DNA from: Streptomyces sp. NWU339
GTDB lineage: Bacteria; Actinomycetota; Actinomycetes; Streptomycetales; Streptomycetaceae
Assembly (NCBI RefSeq): GCF_003143855.1
Contig: NZ_QFRK01000001.1
Coordinates: forward strand, 509,614-573,613
Length of the DNA: 64,000 nucleotides
Reading direction: 5' to 3'
Positions 38,997 through 47,614 of this stretch are shown here, in pieces. Numbering within the stretch: the first letter of the stretch is position 1; each line of letters starts with the position of its first letter. The translations under genes were made by a program, and so were the position numbers. The notes under the pieces are model-generated. The model did not search any database. It saw only the letters and a list, made by a program, of their open reading frames with translations, and had not been told where the DNA came from.

Positions 38997-39026
38997 GGGT
39001 CCCCGGGTCGTGTGACCCGGGGACCC
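38997..39026 (+). terminator. Terminator downstream of ino1
   Basis: Arms of 13 bases (38997-39009 and 39014-39026) with a 4-base loop; 25 bases after the ino1 stop codon. Confidence 0.78.
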
Positions 39027-39050
39027 TCCCCGTATGTGAGGCTGTGGCTC

Positions 39051-40313
39051 ATGGCCGTCGTCCGTGACCTGCGCGTCCTGCTGCGTTTCCAGGGCTTCAG
39101 ACGCCTGCTCGCCGTCCGGCTGCTCTCTCAGGGCGCCGACGGTGTCTACCAGGTCGCCCTCGCCGCCTACGTGGTCTTCTCACCGGAGAAACAGACGTCC
39201 GCCGTGGCCGTCGCCTCCGCGATGGCGGTCCTGCTGCTCCCCTACTCCCTGGTCGGCCCTTTCGCCGGTGTCCTGCTGGACCGCTGGCGCCGCCGTCAGG
39301 TCTTCCTGTACGGCAACCTGCTGCGCGCGCTGATGGCCTCGGTGACCGCCGTCCTGATCCTCGGCCAGGTCCCCGACTGGCTTCTCTACGTCTCAGCCCT
39401 GTGTGTCACCGCCGTCAACCGCTTCGTCCTCGCCGGCCTGTCCGCGGCCCTGCCGCGCGTGGTGGACTCCGAACGGCTGATCGTCGCCAATTCCCTCTCG
39501 CCGACGGTCGGCACGCTCGCCGCGACCGCGGGCGCCGGTCTGGCCTTCGCCGTACGCCTGGTCGTCGCCGACTCCGACGCCGCCGTGGTGCTCGTGGGCG
39601 CGGCGCTGTACCTGTGCGCGGCCCTGGCGTCGCTGCGCATCGCGAGGGAACTGCTCGGTCCTGACCGGGCGCTGGTCCATCCACGGCTCGCCACGGCGCT
39701 CACCGGCACTGCTCGCGATCTGATGGCAGGTCTGCGCCACCTTGCCGCATCCCCGCGCAGGGAGGCGGCCTGGGCGCTCACCGCGATGTCCCTGATGCGG
39801 TTCTGCTACGGCGCCATGCTCGTCATGGTGCTGATGCTGTGCCGGTACGCCCTGACCGACACCACGGCCGAGGGACTCGCCCTTCTGGGACTGGCGTTGG
39901 GTGTGTCCGGCGCCGGCTTCTTCGTTGCGGCCGTCATGACCCCTTGGGCCGCGGGGCGGTTCGGGCCCGGCCGATGGATCATGCTGTGCTCGGCGGCCGC
40001 CGCGGTCCTGGAGCCCGCGCTCGGACTGCCCTTCGCCACCGGCCCCCTACTGATCGGGGCGTTCGTCCTGGGGCTGACCACCCAGGGCGCGAAGATCGCC
40101 ACGGACACCATCGTCCAGGCCTCCGTCGAGGACGGTTTCCGAGGCCGGATCTTTGCCCTCTACGACGTCCTGTTCAACGTGGCTTTCGTCGGTGCCGCCG
40201 CGGTGGCCGCCCTGATGCTGCCACCGGACGGCCGGTCGGTCCCACTGGTGGTAACGATCGCCGTTATCTACGGAGCAGTAGCTGTGGCTATCAGTCGTTT
40301 TGAGCGCCGGTAA
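39051..40313 (+). CDS. MFS transporter
   Basis: A 420-residue protein with about 12 membrane helices. The N-terminus DLRVLLRFQGFRRLLAVRLLSQGADGVYQVALAAYVVF and the loop motif GVLLDRWRRRQVFLYGNLLRA are major-facilitator features. The subgroup resembles MFS exporters of the MMR/macrolide type. Substrate unknown. The ATG at 39051 gives a normal cytoplasmic start; the longer frame crosses the ino1 terminator. Confidence 0.87.
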   Translation: MAVVRDLRVLLRFQGFRRLLAVRLLSQGADGVYQVALAAYVVFSPEKQTSAVAVASAMAVLLLPYSLVGPFAGVLLDRWRRRQVFLYGNLLRALMASVTAVLILGQVPDWLLYVSALCVTAVNRFVLAGLSAALPRVVDSERLIVANSLSPTVGTLAATAGAGLAFAVRLVVADSDAAVVLVGAALYLCAALASLRIARELLGPDRALVHPRLATALTGTARDLMAGLRHLAASPRREAAWALTAMSLMRFCYGAMLVMVLMLCRYALTDTTAEGLALLGLALGVSGAGFFVAAVMTPWAAGRFGPGRWIMLCSAAAAVLEPALGLPFATGPLLIGAFVLGLTTQGAKIATDTIVQASVEDGFRGRIFALYDVLFNVAFVGAAAVAALMLPPDGRSVPLVVTIAVIYGAVAVAISRFERR

Positions 40314-40436
40314 GTGTCACATCAATGCCACAGAGCTCCAGCACGGCGTGGCGTTGTCAGTGGCACCCGATACCTTACGTACGTCTTATCAACGCGCTTT
40401 TCACGCCACGCACTCACGTTCCAGGGGGACCTCCAA

Positions 40437-40916
40437 GTGACCACTCCGCCGCCTCAGGGCAACCCGTTCGCCCAGGGTCAGCAGCAGCCCCAGGGCCAGG
40501 CTCCGCACCCGCCCCAGGGTGGTTTCCCCCAGCAGGCCGGTCAGCCTGGCTTCCCCACGCAGGGCGTCCCGGTTCCTCCGCCGGCTCCCGCCGGGCGTTT
40601 CAGCAAGAAGCTACTGCGCATCGTCGGCTTCATCGTCATCGCGGTCCTCATAGCCGTGGGCAAGTGGCTCTTCGGACAGACGGACGCAGAGACCACGTCT
40701 GTGGGCAGCTGCATGCACAACGAGGGCACACAGGTAAGTCCGGACCTCAAGACGGTCGACTGCTCTTCAAGCGATGCTCAGTACAAGGTCGTCGAAAAGT
40801 TCGACAACACCAGCGACGACAGCAAGTGCGAGGCCGTCGAGGAAGCGACGATCTCGTACTACCAGACGGGCAACAGCAGCCACAACGTGGTCCTCTGCCT
40901 CAAGGAAGTGAAGTAA
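40437..40916 (+). CDS. Small single-pass membrane protein, Pro/Gln-rich N-terminus
   Basis: A 159-residue protein. The first ~55 residues are Pro/Gln/Gly-rich (PPPQGNPFAQGQQQPQG), then a basic-flanked helix (KKLLRIVGFIVIAVLIAVGKWLF, about residues 60-82). An exported domain with four Cys in disulfide-like spacing (GSCMHNEG, VDCSSSD, SKCEAVEE, VLCLKEVK) follows. Resembles the actinobacterial LppU-type family; function unknown. The GTG at 40437 has GGGGGAC at a suitable distance. Confidence 0.78.
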   Translation: MTTPPPQGNPFAQGQQQPQGQAPHPPQGGFPQQAGQPGFPTQGVPVPPPAPAGRFSKKLLRIVGFIVIAVLIAVGKWLFGQTDAETTSVGSCMHNEGTQVSPDLKTVDCSSSDAQYKVVEKFDNTSDDSKCEAVEEATISYYQTGNSSHNVVLCLKEVK

Positions 40917-40933
40917 CACCTCCAATCAGGCCA

Positions 40934-41024
40934 CGTGGGGGGCGGTGTTTCACGTGAAACACCGCCCCCCACGCATGCCAACGGGGGCTACGTTTCACGT
41001 GAAACGTAGCCCCCGTTGGCATGC
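40934..41024. other. Two abutting parS-centred palindromes (40 and 52 bases)
   Basis: Palindrome 1 is 40934-40973, centred on parS at 40947-40960. Palindrome 2 is 40973-41024, centred on parS at 40992-41005. Both parS copies are exact. The palindromes share base 40973 and fill the 110-base gap between the convergent membrane-protein and cca genes. Each can fold as a terminator hairpin. Confidence 0.92.
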
Positions 41025-41026
41025 TC

Positions 41027-42493
41027 TCAGCCCTGCTGCTCGGCCCACCACTCCTTGAGGGCCGCCACCGCCGCGTCATGGTCCATCGGACCGTTCTCCA
41101 GTCGAAGCTCCAGCATGTGCTTGTACGCCTGGCCGACCGCCGGTCCGGGCTTGACGCCGAGGATTTCCATGATCTGGTTGCCGTCGAGGTCCGGGCGAAT
41201 GGAATCCAGCTCCTCCTGCTCCTGGAGCTTGGCAATGCGCTCCTCCAGGCCGTCGTACGCACGGGACAGCGCGGCCGCTCTGCGGCGGTTACGCGTCGTA
41301 CAGTCCGAGCGGGTCAGCTTGTGCAGCCGATCCAGGAGTGGCCCCGCGTCCCGGACGTAGCGGCGGACGGCGGAATCCGTCCACTCTCCCGTGCCGTAGC
41401 CGTGGAAACGCAGATGAAGCTCGACCAGGCGCGAGACGTCCTTCACCAGTTCGTTGGAGTACTTGAGGACCGTCATGCGCTTCTTCGTCATCTTCGCGCC
41501 CACCACCTCGTGGTGGTGGAACGAGACCCGGCCGTCGCCCTCGAAACGGCGCGTGCGCGGCTTGCCGATGTCATGCAGCAGAGCCGCAAGGCGCAGTGTC
41601 AGGTCAGGGCCGGTGTCCTCCAGCGCCATTGCCTGCTCCAGGACGATCAGCGTGTGCTCATAGACGTCCTTGTGTCGGTGGTGCTCATCGCTCTCCAGAC
41701 GCAGGGCCGGCAGTTCAGGCAGCACGTGGTCGGCAAGCCCGGTGTCGACGAGCAGTGTCAGTCCCTTGCGGGGGTGAGCGGACAGGACCAGCTTGTTCAG
41801 CTCGTCCCGGACTCGTTCGGCTGAGACGATATCGATGCGTCCGGCCATCTCCCGCAGAGCCGTGACCACCTCGGGAGCCACCTCGAAATCAAGCTGAGCG
41901 GCAAAGCGCGCGGCTCGCATCATCCGCAGCGGATCGTCCGAGAAGGACGCCTCAGGGGTGCCCGGTGTGCGCAGCACACGGGCCGCGAGATCGTCCAGGC
42001 CGCCGTGCGGGTCGATGAACTCCTTCGCGGGAAGTGCGAGGGCCATCGCGTTCACCGTGAAGTCACGGCGGACGAGGTCCTCCTCGATGGAGTCTCCGTA
42101 CGCCACCTCCGGCTTGCGTGACGTGCGATCGTAGGCCTCCGAGCGGTAGGTCGTCACCTCGATCTGGAAGCTTCGGTCAACGTCTCCGACGCGGACATCC
42201 TTCTGGGCTCCGACGGTGCCGAAGGCGATCCCCACCTCCCAGACGGCGTCCGCCCACGGGCGGACGATCTTCAGAACGTCCTGCGGGCGGGCGTCGGTCG
42301 TGAAGTCGAGGTCATTGCCGAGCCGGCCGAGCAGAGCGTCCCGGACCGAACCGCCGACCAGGGCGAGTGAGAACCCGGCCTCCTGGAAGCGGCGAGCGAG
42401 GTCGTCGGCGACAGGGGCGACCCGCAGCAGTTCGTTGACCGCTTGGTCCTGCACCTGGCTCAGGGCACTGGTTTGTTCGTTGGCGTTCGGCAC
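41027..42493 (-). CDS. cca: CCA tRNA nucleotidyltransferase with HD domain
   Basis: A 488-residue enzyme that adds or repairs the 3' CCA end of tRNAs. The N-terminal nucleotidyltransferase motif is LVGGSVRDALLGRLGNDLDFTTDA, with the DxD pair, then RRDFTVNAMAL and the head domain RMMRAARFAAQL. A C-terminal HD domain has LAALLHDIGKPRTR and HHHEVVGA. The start is the GTG at 42493, because the upstream frame has no similarity and overlaps the divergent promoter. Gap to the divergent DUF6049-type gene: 254 bases. Confidence 0.93.
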   Translation of the reverse strand: MPNANEQTSALSQVQDQAVNELLRVAPVADDLARRFQEAGFSLALVGGSVRDALLGRLGNDLDFTTDARPQDVLKIVRPWADAVWEVGIAFGTVGAQKDVRVGDVDRSFQIEVTTYRSEAYDRTSRKPEVAYGDSIEEDLVRRDFTVNAMALALPAKEFIDPHGGLDDLAARVLRTPGTPEASFSDDPLRMMRAARFAAQLDFEVAPEVVTALREMAGRIDIVSAERVRDELNKLVLSAHPRKGLTLLVDTGLADHVLPELPALRLESDEHHRHKDVYEHTLIVLEQAMALEDTGPDLTLRLAALLHDIGKPRTRRFEGDGRVSFHHHEVVGAKMTKKRMTVLKYSNELVKDVSRLVELHLRFHGYGTGEWTDSAVRRYVRDAGPLLDRLHKLTRSDCTTRNRRRAAALSRAYDGLEERIAKLQEQEELDSIRPDLDGNQIMEILGVKPGPAVGQAYKHMLELRLENGPMDHDAAVAALKEWWAEQQG

Positions 42494-42747
42494 AACAGAA
42501 AAGGGTACGTGGCTCGGGCGGCCGGAGGCTCCCCCTGGGGCAGACGCGGTCACCTCCGGCGAGACCCGCACAAGGCCTGCGCCCGAGGCACGGGACGTGC
42601 TCCCCTTATACAGCCACATAGAGGGCAGGGCGGCGCTCCCCCCGATCTTGTGGACCGGTCCGCGGCACTCACCCCCGCCGCTCCTCGTTACCATGCGTGG
42701 ACGTACATTCCGACGACCACTGACGACGACAAGGGACGGGCGAGCGC

Positions 42748-45135
42748 GTGGCCGAGGCGGCAGACTTCCAGGGGACGAGTGCCTCACCTGCCCGCCGCTG
42801 GCTGCGGCGCACCGGAACCCTGTTCGCCGGAGTACCCCTGCTGGCCGGCCTGCTCCAGTTGCCCGCCGCGTCTCCGGCGGACGCCACCGCGCAGAACGCC
42901 CGGCAGGCTCCCTCCGGTACTGGCTCGGTCTCCGTCTCCGTGAACTCGCTCACCCCGAGCGCCCCCACCGAGGGAGACACCGTCACCGTGTCCGGCACGG
43001 TGACCAACAAGGGCGGTAAAGCGGTCACCGACGCCCACGTCGGTCTGCGTGTGGGCCCCCTGCTGAACACCCGCTCCGGGATCGAGACCGTCGCCAGCAA
43101 CAGTGACGACATCCAGGGCACCGTCGGTCCGGAGATCGACGACAAGTACTCCCAGGAGTTCGAACGTCTCGCTCCGGGCGTCTCGCAGCCCTTCAGCATC
43201 TCCGTGCCGGCGGACGAGCTGAGCCTCGGAAAGAACGGCGTCTACCAGCTGGCGGTGGCCCTCTCCGGGCAGACCTCCGCCCAGCCGTGGGAACAGACCC
43301 TCGGCGTCCGGCGCACGTTCCTGCCGTGGCAGCCCGAGGAAGCCGACAAAAAGACGAGAACGACGTTTCTGTGGCCGCTGATCTCCACGGTCCACACGAC
43401 GGCGGAGACCGGTTCGGACGAACAGCAGACCCCGGTCCTCCGCGACGACGACCTGGCCAAGGAGATCTCCCCGGGCGGCCGTCTGGACCGGATGGTGGCA
43501 CTGGGCAAGGACCTCGATGTCACCTGGGTGGTCGATCCGGACCTGCTGGCGTCCGTCGACGCGATGACCGAGAGCTACGAAGTCCGAAGTGAGAGTGACA
43601 CCACCACGGCGGGCCGTCATCAGGCTGTCGCCAAAAGATGGCTCGCCCAGGTGCAGAGCGCGGTGGCGGACAACGAGGTCGTCGCGTTGCCCTTCGGCGA
43701 TCCGGATCTCGCCTCCCTCGCCCACAACGGCACGCCGGTCACCGGCTCCCTGAGTCATCTCAAGGAGGCCACGGACGTCGTCGTCAACACGGTGGAGCCG
43801 ATACTCCACGTGAAACCGACCACCGACTTCGCCTGGCCCGTCAACGGCGCGGTGGACCCCTCCATCGTCAAGGTCGCCACGTCCGCCGGTGCCGACAAGG
43901 TGATCGCCCGCAGCGACAGTTTCCGGGAGACCGGTGACCTGCCGTACACGCCTTCGGCCGCACGCCCCATCGGGGGCGGCACCACGGCGGTGGTCGCGGA
44001 CGCCCGGTTGTCCACCCTGTTCCAGGGCGATATGACCAAGGCCTCCACGTCCACGTCCACGGTGCAGCGGTTCCTCGCACAGAGCCTGACGCTCAGCCTC
44101 CAGACCGGTCGGCAGCGCAGCGTCGTCGTGGCCCCGCAGCGCACCCCCTCCGCGAGCCAGGCCCAGACGATGGCCGAGGTGCTGAAGGCCGTCCGGGACG
44201 GAAACTGGTCGGAGTCCCAGGACCTCACCGCCGCCGCGAAGGCGAAGCCGGACCCCGCCGCCACCACCGAGGTTCCCTCGGCCTCCTCGTATCCCTCCTC
44301 GCTGCGCAAGCAGGAGCTGCCGCAGTCGGCGTTCGAGCAGATCGCGAGAACACAGGACAAGCTCGACAAGTTCCAGGTGATCCTCTCCGACCCGTCCCGG
44401 GTGGTGACCCCGTTCGGCCGGGCCCTGAACCGGGGGATGTCCGTTTCATGGCGCGGCCGGATCGCCGAGGCGGCCACCTACCGCAGCGGGGTCGAGGCGT
44501 ACCTCGACGGACTCCTCGACCAGGTGAAGCTGATCGAGAAGTCGGAGACGAAACTGTCCGGCCGCAGTGCCACGATCCCCGTGACCGTCCAGAACAACCT
44601 GGTACAGGGCGTCGAGCACCTGACACTGCGGCTCACCTCGACCAACCCGACCCGCCTCGAGATCAGTGGGGCCGCCTACGAGGAGCAGCCGGTCACCGTC
44701 TCGGGCGGTCACAGCCAGTCGGTGAAGTTCACCACATCCGCCAACGCCAACGGCCGGGCAACGGTGATCGCCCAGCTGTACACGCAGGACGGCCAGAAGT
44801 ACGGCGAGCCGGTCACCTTCGACGTCAAGGTCACCGAGATCACCGCCACGGTGATGCTGGTCATCGGCGGCGGTGTCCTGTTGCTCGTCCTTGCCGGCTT
44901 CAGGATGTACACCCAGCGCAAGCGTGCCGCGGCCCGCGAGGCCCAGGAGGAGAAGCACACGCTGGCCGGGGGCACCGAAGGTCCGCAGAACCCGGACGCC
45001 CCCGCGGTATGTCTCACCAAGGAGCCGGAGGACGGTTCGGAAACGGACGCCCCGGAGCAGCCGAGTGACCCGGCGTCGGACACCGCACCGGAAAGCGCAG
45101 ACCCGTCCGACACGGGTGAGAGAGTGAACCGTTGA
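42748..45135 (+). CDS. Large secreted/membrane-anchored protein (DUF6049-like)
   Basis: A 795-residue protein. An N-terminal signal region (RRWLRRTGTLFAGVPLLAGLLQLPAA) is followed by Ig-like beta regions (SVSVNSLTPSAPTEGDTVTVSGTV), a central domain, and a C-terminal membrane helix (ITATVMLVIGGGVLLLVLAGFRMY, about residues 705-730). The cytoplasmic tail is acidic. It lies directly upstream of murJ, 45 bases away; this pairing is conserved in actinobacteria. Function unknown; an envelope role is inferred from context. Confidence 0.82.
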   Translation: MAEAADFQGTSASPARRWLRRTGTLFAGVPLLAGLLQLPAASPADATAQNARQAPSGTGSVSVSVNSLTPSAPTEGDTVTVSGTVTNKGGKAVTDAHVGLRVGPLLNTRSGIETVASNSDDIQGTVGPEIDDKYSQEFERLAPGVSQPFSISVPADELSLGKNGVYQLAVALSGQTSAQPWEQTLGVRRTFLPWQPEEADKKTRTTFLWPLISTVHTTAETGSDEQQTPVLRDDDLAKEISPGGRLDRMVALGKDLDVTWVVDPDLLASVDAMTESYEVRSESDTTTAGRHQAVAKRWLAQVQSAVADNEVVALPFGDPDLASLAHNGTPVTGSLSHLKEATDVVVNTVEPILHVKPTTDFAWPVNGAVDPSIVKVATSAGADKVIARSDSFRETGDLPYTPSAARPIGGGTTAVVADARLSTLFQGDMTKASTSTSTVQRFLAQSLTLSLQTGRQRSVVVAPQRTPSASQAQTMAEVLKAVRDGNWSESQDLTAAAKAKPDPAATTEVPSASSYPSSLRKQELPQSAFEQIARTQDKLDKFQVILSDPSRVVTPFGRALNRGMSVSWRGRIAEAATYRSGVEAYLDGLLDQVKLIEKSETKLSGRSATIPVTVQNNLVQGVEHLTLRLTSTNPTRLEISGAAYEEQPVTVSGGHSQSVKFTTSANANGRATVIAQLYTQDGQKYGEPVTFDVKVTEITATVMLVIGGGVLLLVLAGFRMYTQRKRAAAREAQEEKHTLAGGTEGPQNPDAPAVCLTKEPEDGSETDAPEQPSDPASDTAPESADPSDTGERVNR

Positions 45136-45180
45136 GGATGTCGTGGCCGGGTGGGCCAGGGACGATGAGGTGGGGTAACC

Positions 45181-47475
45181 ATGAACGCGCCGTACGACGG
45201 TGACCGCGGTCATGCCGCGGGCAACTCGGGCCATCCCGAGTCGGACCCGCCCGAGGGTCCGCCGCCCGGGCACGACCAGGCTCCGCAGCCGTCCGCTGAT
45301 ACGTATCTCCAGGACGCCTACGACCAGGACCCCTACCGCGCACAGGACATCGCCGCCCAGGACCCGGTCGCGGAGGCCCTGTACGACCGTGCGGCGCATC
45401 CCCCGCCCCCGCAGGGCGCGTACACCCCTCAGCAGCCGCTGTACGGGCAGCCTCCCCAGTCGCCCCACGCGCCCGATCCACGGGTATGGGCCCAGGCCCC
45501 GGCGCCGGAACCGGACGGTCCGACCCAGTACCTCCCGTACGGGGATGATCCGCGCACGACGCAGTTCGTGGGCGTGGACGACCTGGTCGGCCAGGCCGGA
45601 GGCCAGCGCCGTGAGCCGGACGCCTTCGCCCACCTGCTCCGCGATCAGCAGCAGGACGGCTACGCCGAACAGCACGGCGGTGGGTATCCCGGCCACCAGC
45701 CGGTGGCCGGCCGACAGTCCCCCGAGTCGATTCCGGTACCCGGCACGGCCTCCGCGGCACCCGGCCACTACGCGGGAGCCACACCACCGCCTGCCGCCGA
45801 GTCGCCCGCACCGCAACCGGCTCCCGTGCCGCCCGCGAAGAAAGGCGGCCGGGCCGGGGGGCTGCTGAAGTCCAGTGCCGTGATGGCGGCGGGCACGATG
45901 GTGTCCCGCCTCACGGGATTCATCCGCTCCGCCTTGATCGTTTCGGCGCTCGGCCTGGGTCTTCTCGGTGACTCGTTCCAGGTCGCGTACCAGTTGCCGA
46001 CCATGATCTACATCCTCACCGTCGGCGGCGGCCTCAACTCCGTCTTCGTCCCGCAGCTCGTCCGCGCCATGAAGGAGGACGACGACGGCGGCGACGCGTA
46101 CGCCAACCGGCTGCTGACCCTCGTCATGGTGGCCCTGGCCGTGCTCACCTCCGTGGCATGGCTCGCCGCGCCACTCCTCGTGCGTGCGCTGTCCAACCCG
46201 GTCGCCTCCGACCCCGCGGCCAACGAGGTCGCCATCACCTTCACGCGCTACTTCCTGCCCTCGATCTTCTTCATGGGCGTGCACGTGGTGATGGGGCAGA
46301 TCCTCAACGCGCGCGGGAGGTTCGGCGCGATGATGTGGACCCCGGTCCTCAACAACATCGTCATCATCGTGACGCTCGGTACGTTCATCTACGTCTACGG
46401 CACCGCCGCCGACTCCCAGATGACGGTCACCAGCATCCCGCCGGAAGGCCGGCGCCTCCTCGGCATCGGTGTCCTGCTCGGCCTCGTCGTTCAGGCCCTG
46501 GCCATGATCCCGTACCTGCGCGAGACCGGGTTCCGCATCCGTCTGCGCTTCGACTGGAAGGGCCACGGACTGGGCAAGGCGGCGATGCTCGCCAAGTGGA
46601 CCATCCTGTTCGTGCTCGCCAACCAGGCGGGCGCGCTGGTCGTGACCCAGTTGTCCACAGCGGCCGGCCTGAACTCCGATGTCCAAGGCACCGGCTTCGC
46701 CGCCTACGCCAACGCCCAGCTTATCTGGGGCCTTCCGCAAGCCATCATCACCGTTTCCTTGATGGCCGCTCTACTGCCCCGTATCTCCCGCTCGGCGGCG
46801 GAGGAGGACAGCGGCGCCGTCCGGGACGACATCTCCCAGGGCCTGCGCACCACAGCCGTCGCGATCGTGCCGATCGCCTTCGGCTTCATCTCGCTCGGCA
46901 TCCCGATGTGCACGCTGATCTTCGGCTCCTCGGGTATCAGCGAAGCGACCAACATGGGTTACATGCTGATGGCCTTCGGCCTCGGTCTGATCCCCTACTC
47001 CGTGCAGTACGTCGTCCTGCGTGCCTTCTACGCCTACGAGGACACCCGGACCCCCTTCTACAACACGGTCATCGTGGCCGCGGTCAACGCGATCGCCTCG
47101 GCCGTCTGCTTCTTCGTTCTCCCGGCCCGCTGGGCCGTGGTCGGCATGGCCGCCGCGTACGGCCTCGCCTACGTGACCGGCGTCGGTGTCGCCTGGCGTC
47201 GGCTGCGCAAGCGGCTGGGCGGGGATCTGGACGGCGCCCGGGTACTGCGGACGTACGCCCGGCTGTGCATCGCCTCGGTTCCGGCCGCACTGCTCAGCGG
47301 TGCGGTCTGCTACGGCATCGGGCACAGTCTCGGTCAGGGTGCCGGAGCTTCGTTCGCCGCACTGCTGGCCGGTGGGGCCGTCCTGCTCGGCGTCTTTTTC
47401 GTCGCCGCCCGCCGGATGCGCATCGTGGAGGTCAACTCGCTGGTCGGTATGGTCCGCGGACGCCTGGGACGCTGA
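45181..47475 (+). CDS. murJ: Lipid II flippase MurJ with a long disordered N-terminus
   Basis: A 764-residue MurJ/MviN protein. The first ~225 residues are a Pro/Gln/Tyr/Asp-rich cytoplasmic tail, then the MurJ core starts at LKSSAVMAAGTMVSRLTGFIRSALIV. Further MurJ blocks are FQVAYQLPTMIYILTVGGGLNSVFVPQLVRA and LIPYSVQYVVLRAFYAYEDTRTPFYNTV; about 14 helices follow. It flips lipid II across the membrane for peptidoglycan synthesis. The pseudokinase gene follows 139 bases downstream; in mycobacteria the two are one protein. Confidence 0.95.
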   Translation: MNAPYDGDRGHAAGNSGHPESDPPEGPPPGHDQAPQPSADTYLQDAYDQDPYRAQDIAAQDPVAEALYDRAAHPPPPQGAYTPQQPLYGQPPQSPHAPDPRVWAQAPAPEPDGPTQYLPYGDDPRTTQFVGVDDLVGQAGGQRREPDAFAHLLRDQQQDGYAEQHGGGYPGHQPVAGRQSPESIPVPGTASAAPGHYAGATPPPAAESPAPQPAPVPPAKKGGRAGGLLKSSAVMAAGTMVSRLTGFIRSALIVSALGLGLLGDSFQVAYQLPTMIYILTVGGGLNSVFVPQLVRAMKEDDDGGDAYANRLLTLVMVALAVLTSVAWLAAPLLVRALSNPVASDPAANEVAITFTRYFLPSIFFMGVHVVMGQILNARGRFGAMMWTPVLNNIVIIVTLGTFIYVYGTAADSQMTVTSIPPEGRRLLGIGVLLGLVVQALAMIPYLRETGFRIRLRFDWKGHGLGKAAMLAKWTILFVLANQAGALVVTQLSTAAGLNSDVQGTGFAAYANAQLIWGLPQAIITVSLMAALLPRISRSAAEEDSGAVRDDISQGLRTTAVAIVPIAFGFISLGIPMCTLIFGSSGISEATNMGYMLMAFGLGLIPYSVQYVVLRAFYAYEDTRTPFYNTVIVAAVNAIASAVCFFVLPARWAVVGMAAAYGLAYVTGVGVAWRRLRKRLGGDLDGARVLRTYARLCIASVPAALLSGAVCYGIGHSLGQGAGASFAALLAGGAVLLGVFFVAARRMRIVEVNSLVGMVRGRLGR

Positions 47476-47614
47476 GTCACGGGTAACCGCACAACCATCG
47501 TCAGCCCTTGTGTGTCGTGCATAGCGGCGGACTGTGGGCACAATTGGTTTTGGCGTCGGACGGCGCGCGAGGGCGGTCGCCGACGCGCAATGGATGGGGA
47601 GGCAGGGAACGACG

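Noticed and set aside
43802..43815. CTCCACGTGAAACC, a parS-like sequence in the DUF6049-like gene
   Set aside because: Three or more differences in one arm; below the cut-off used for parS.
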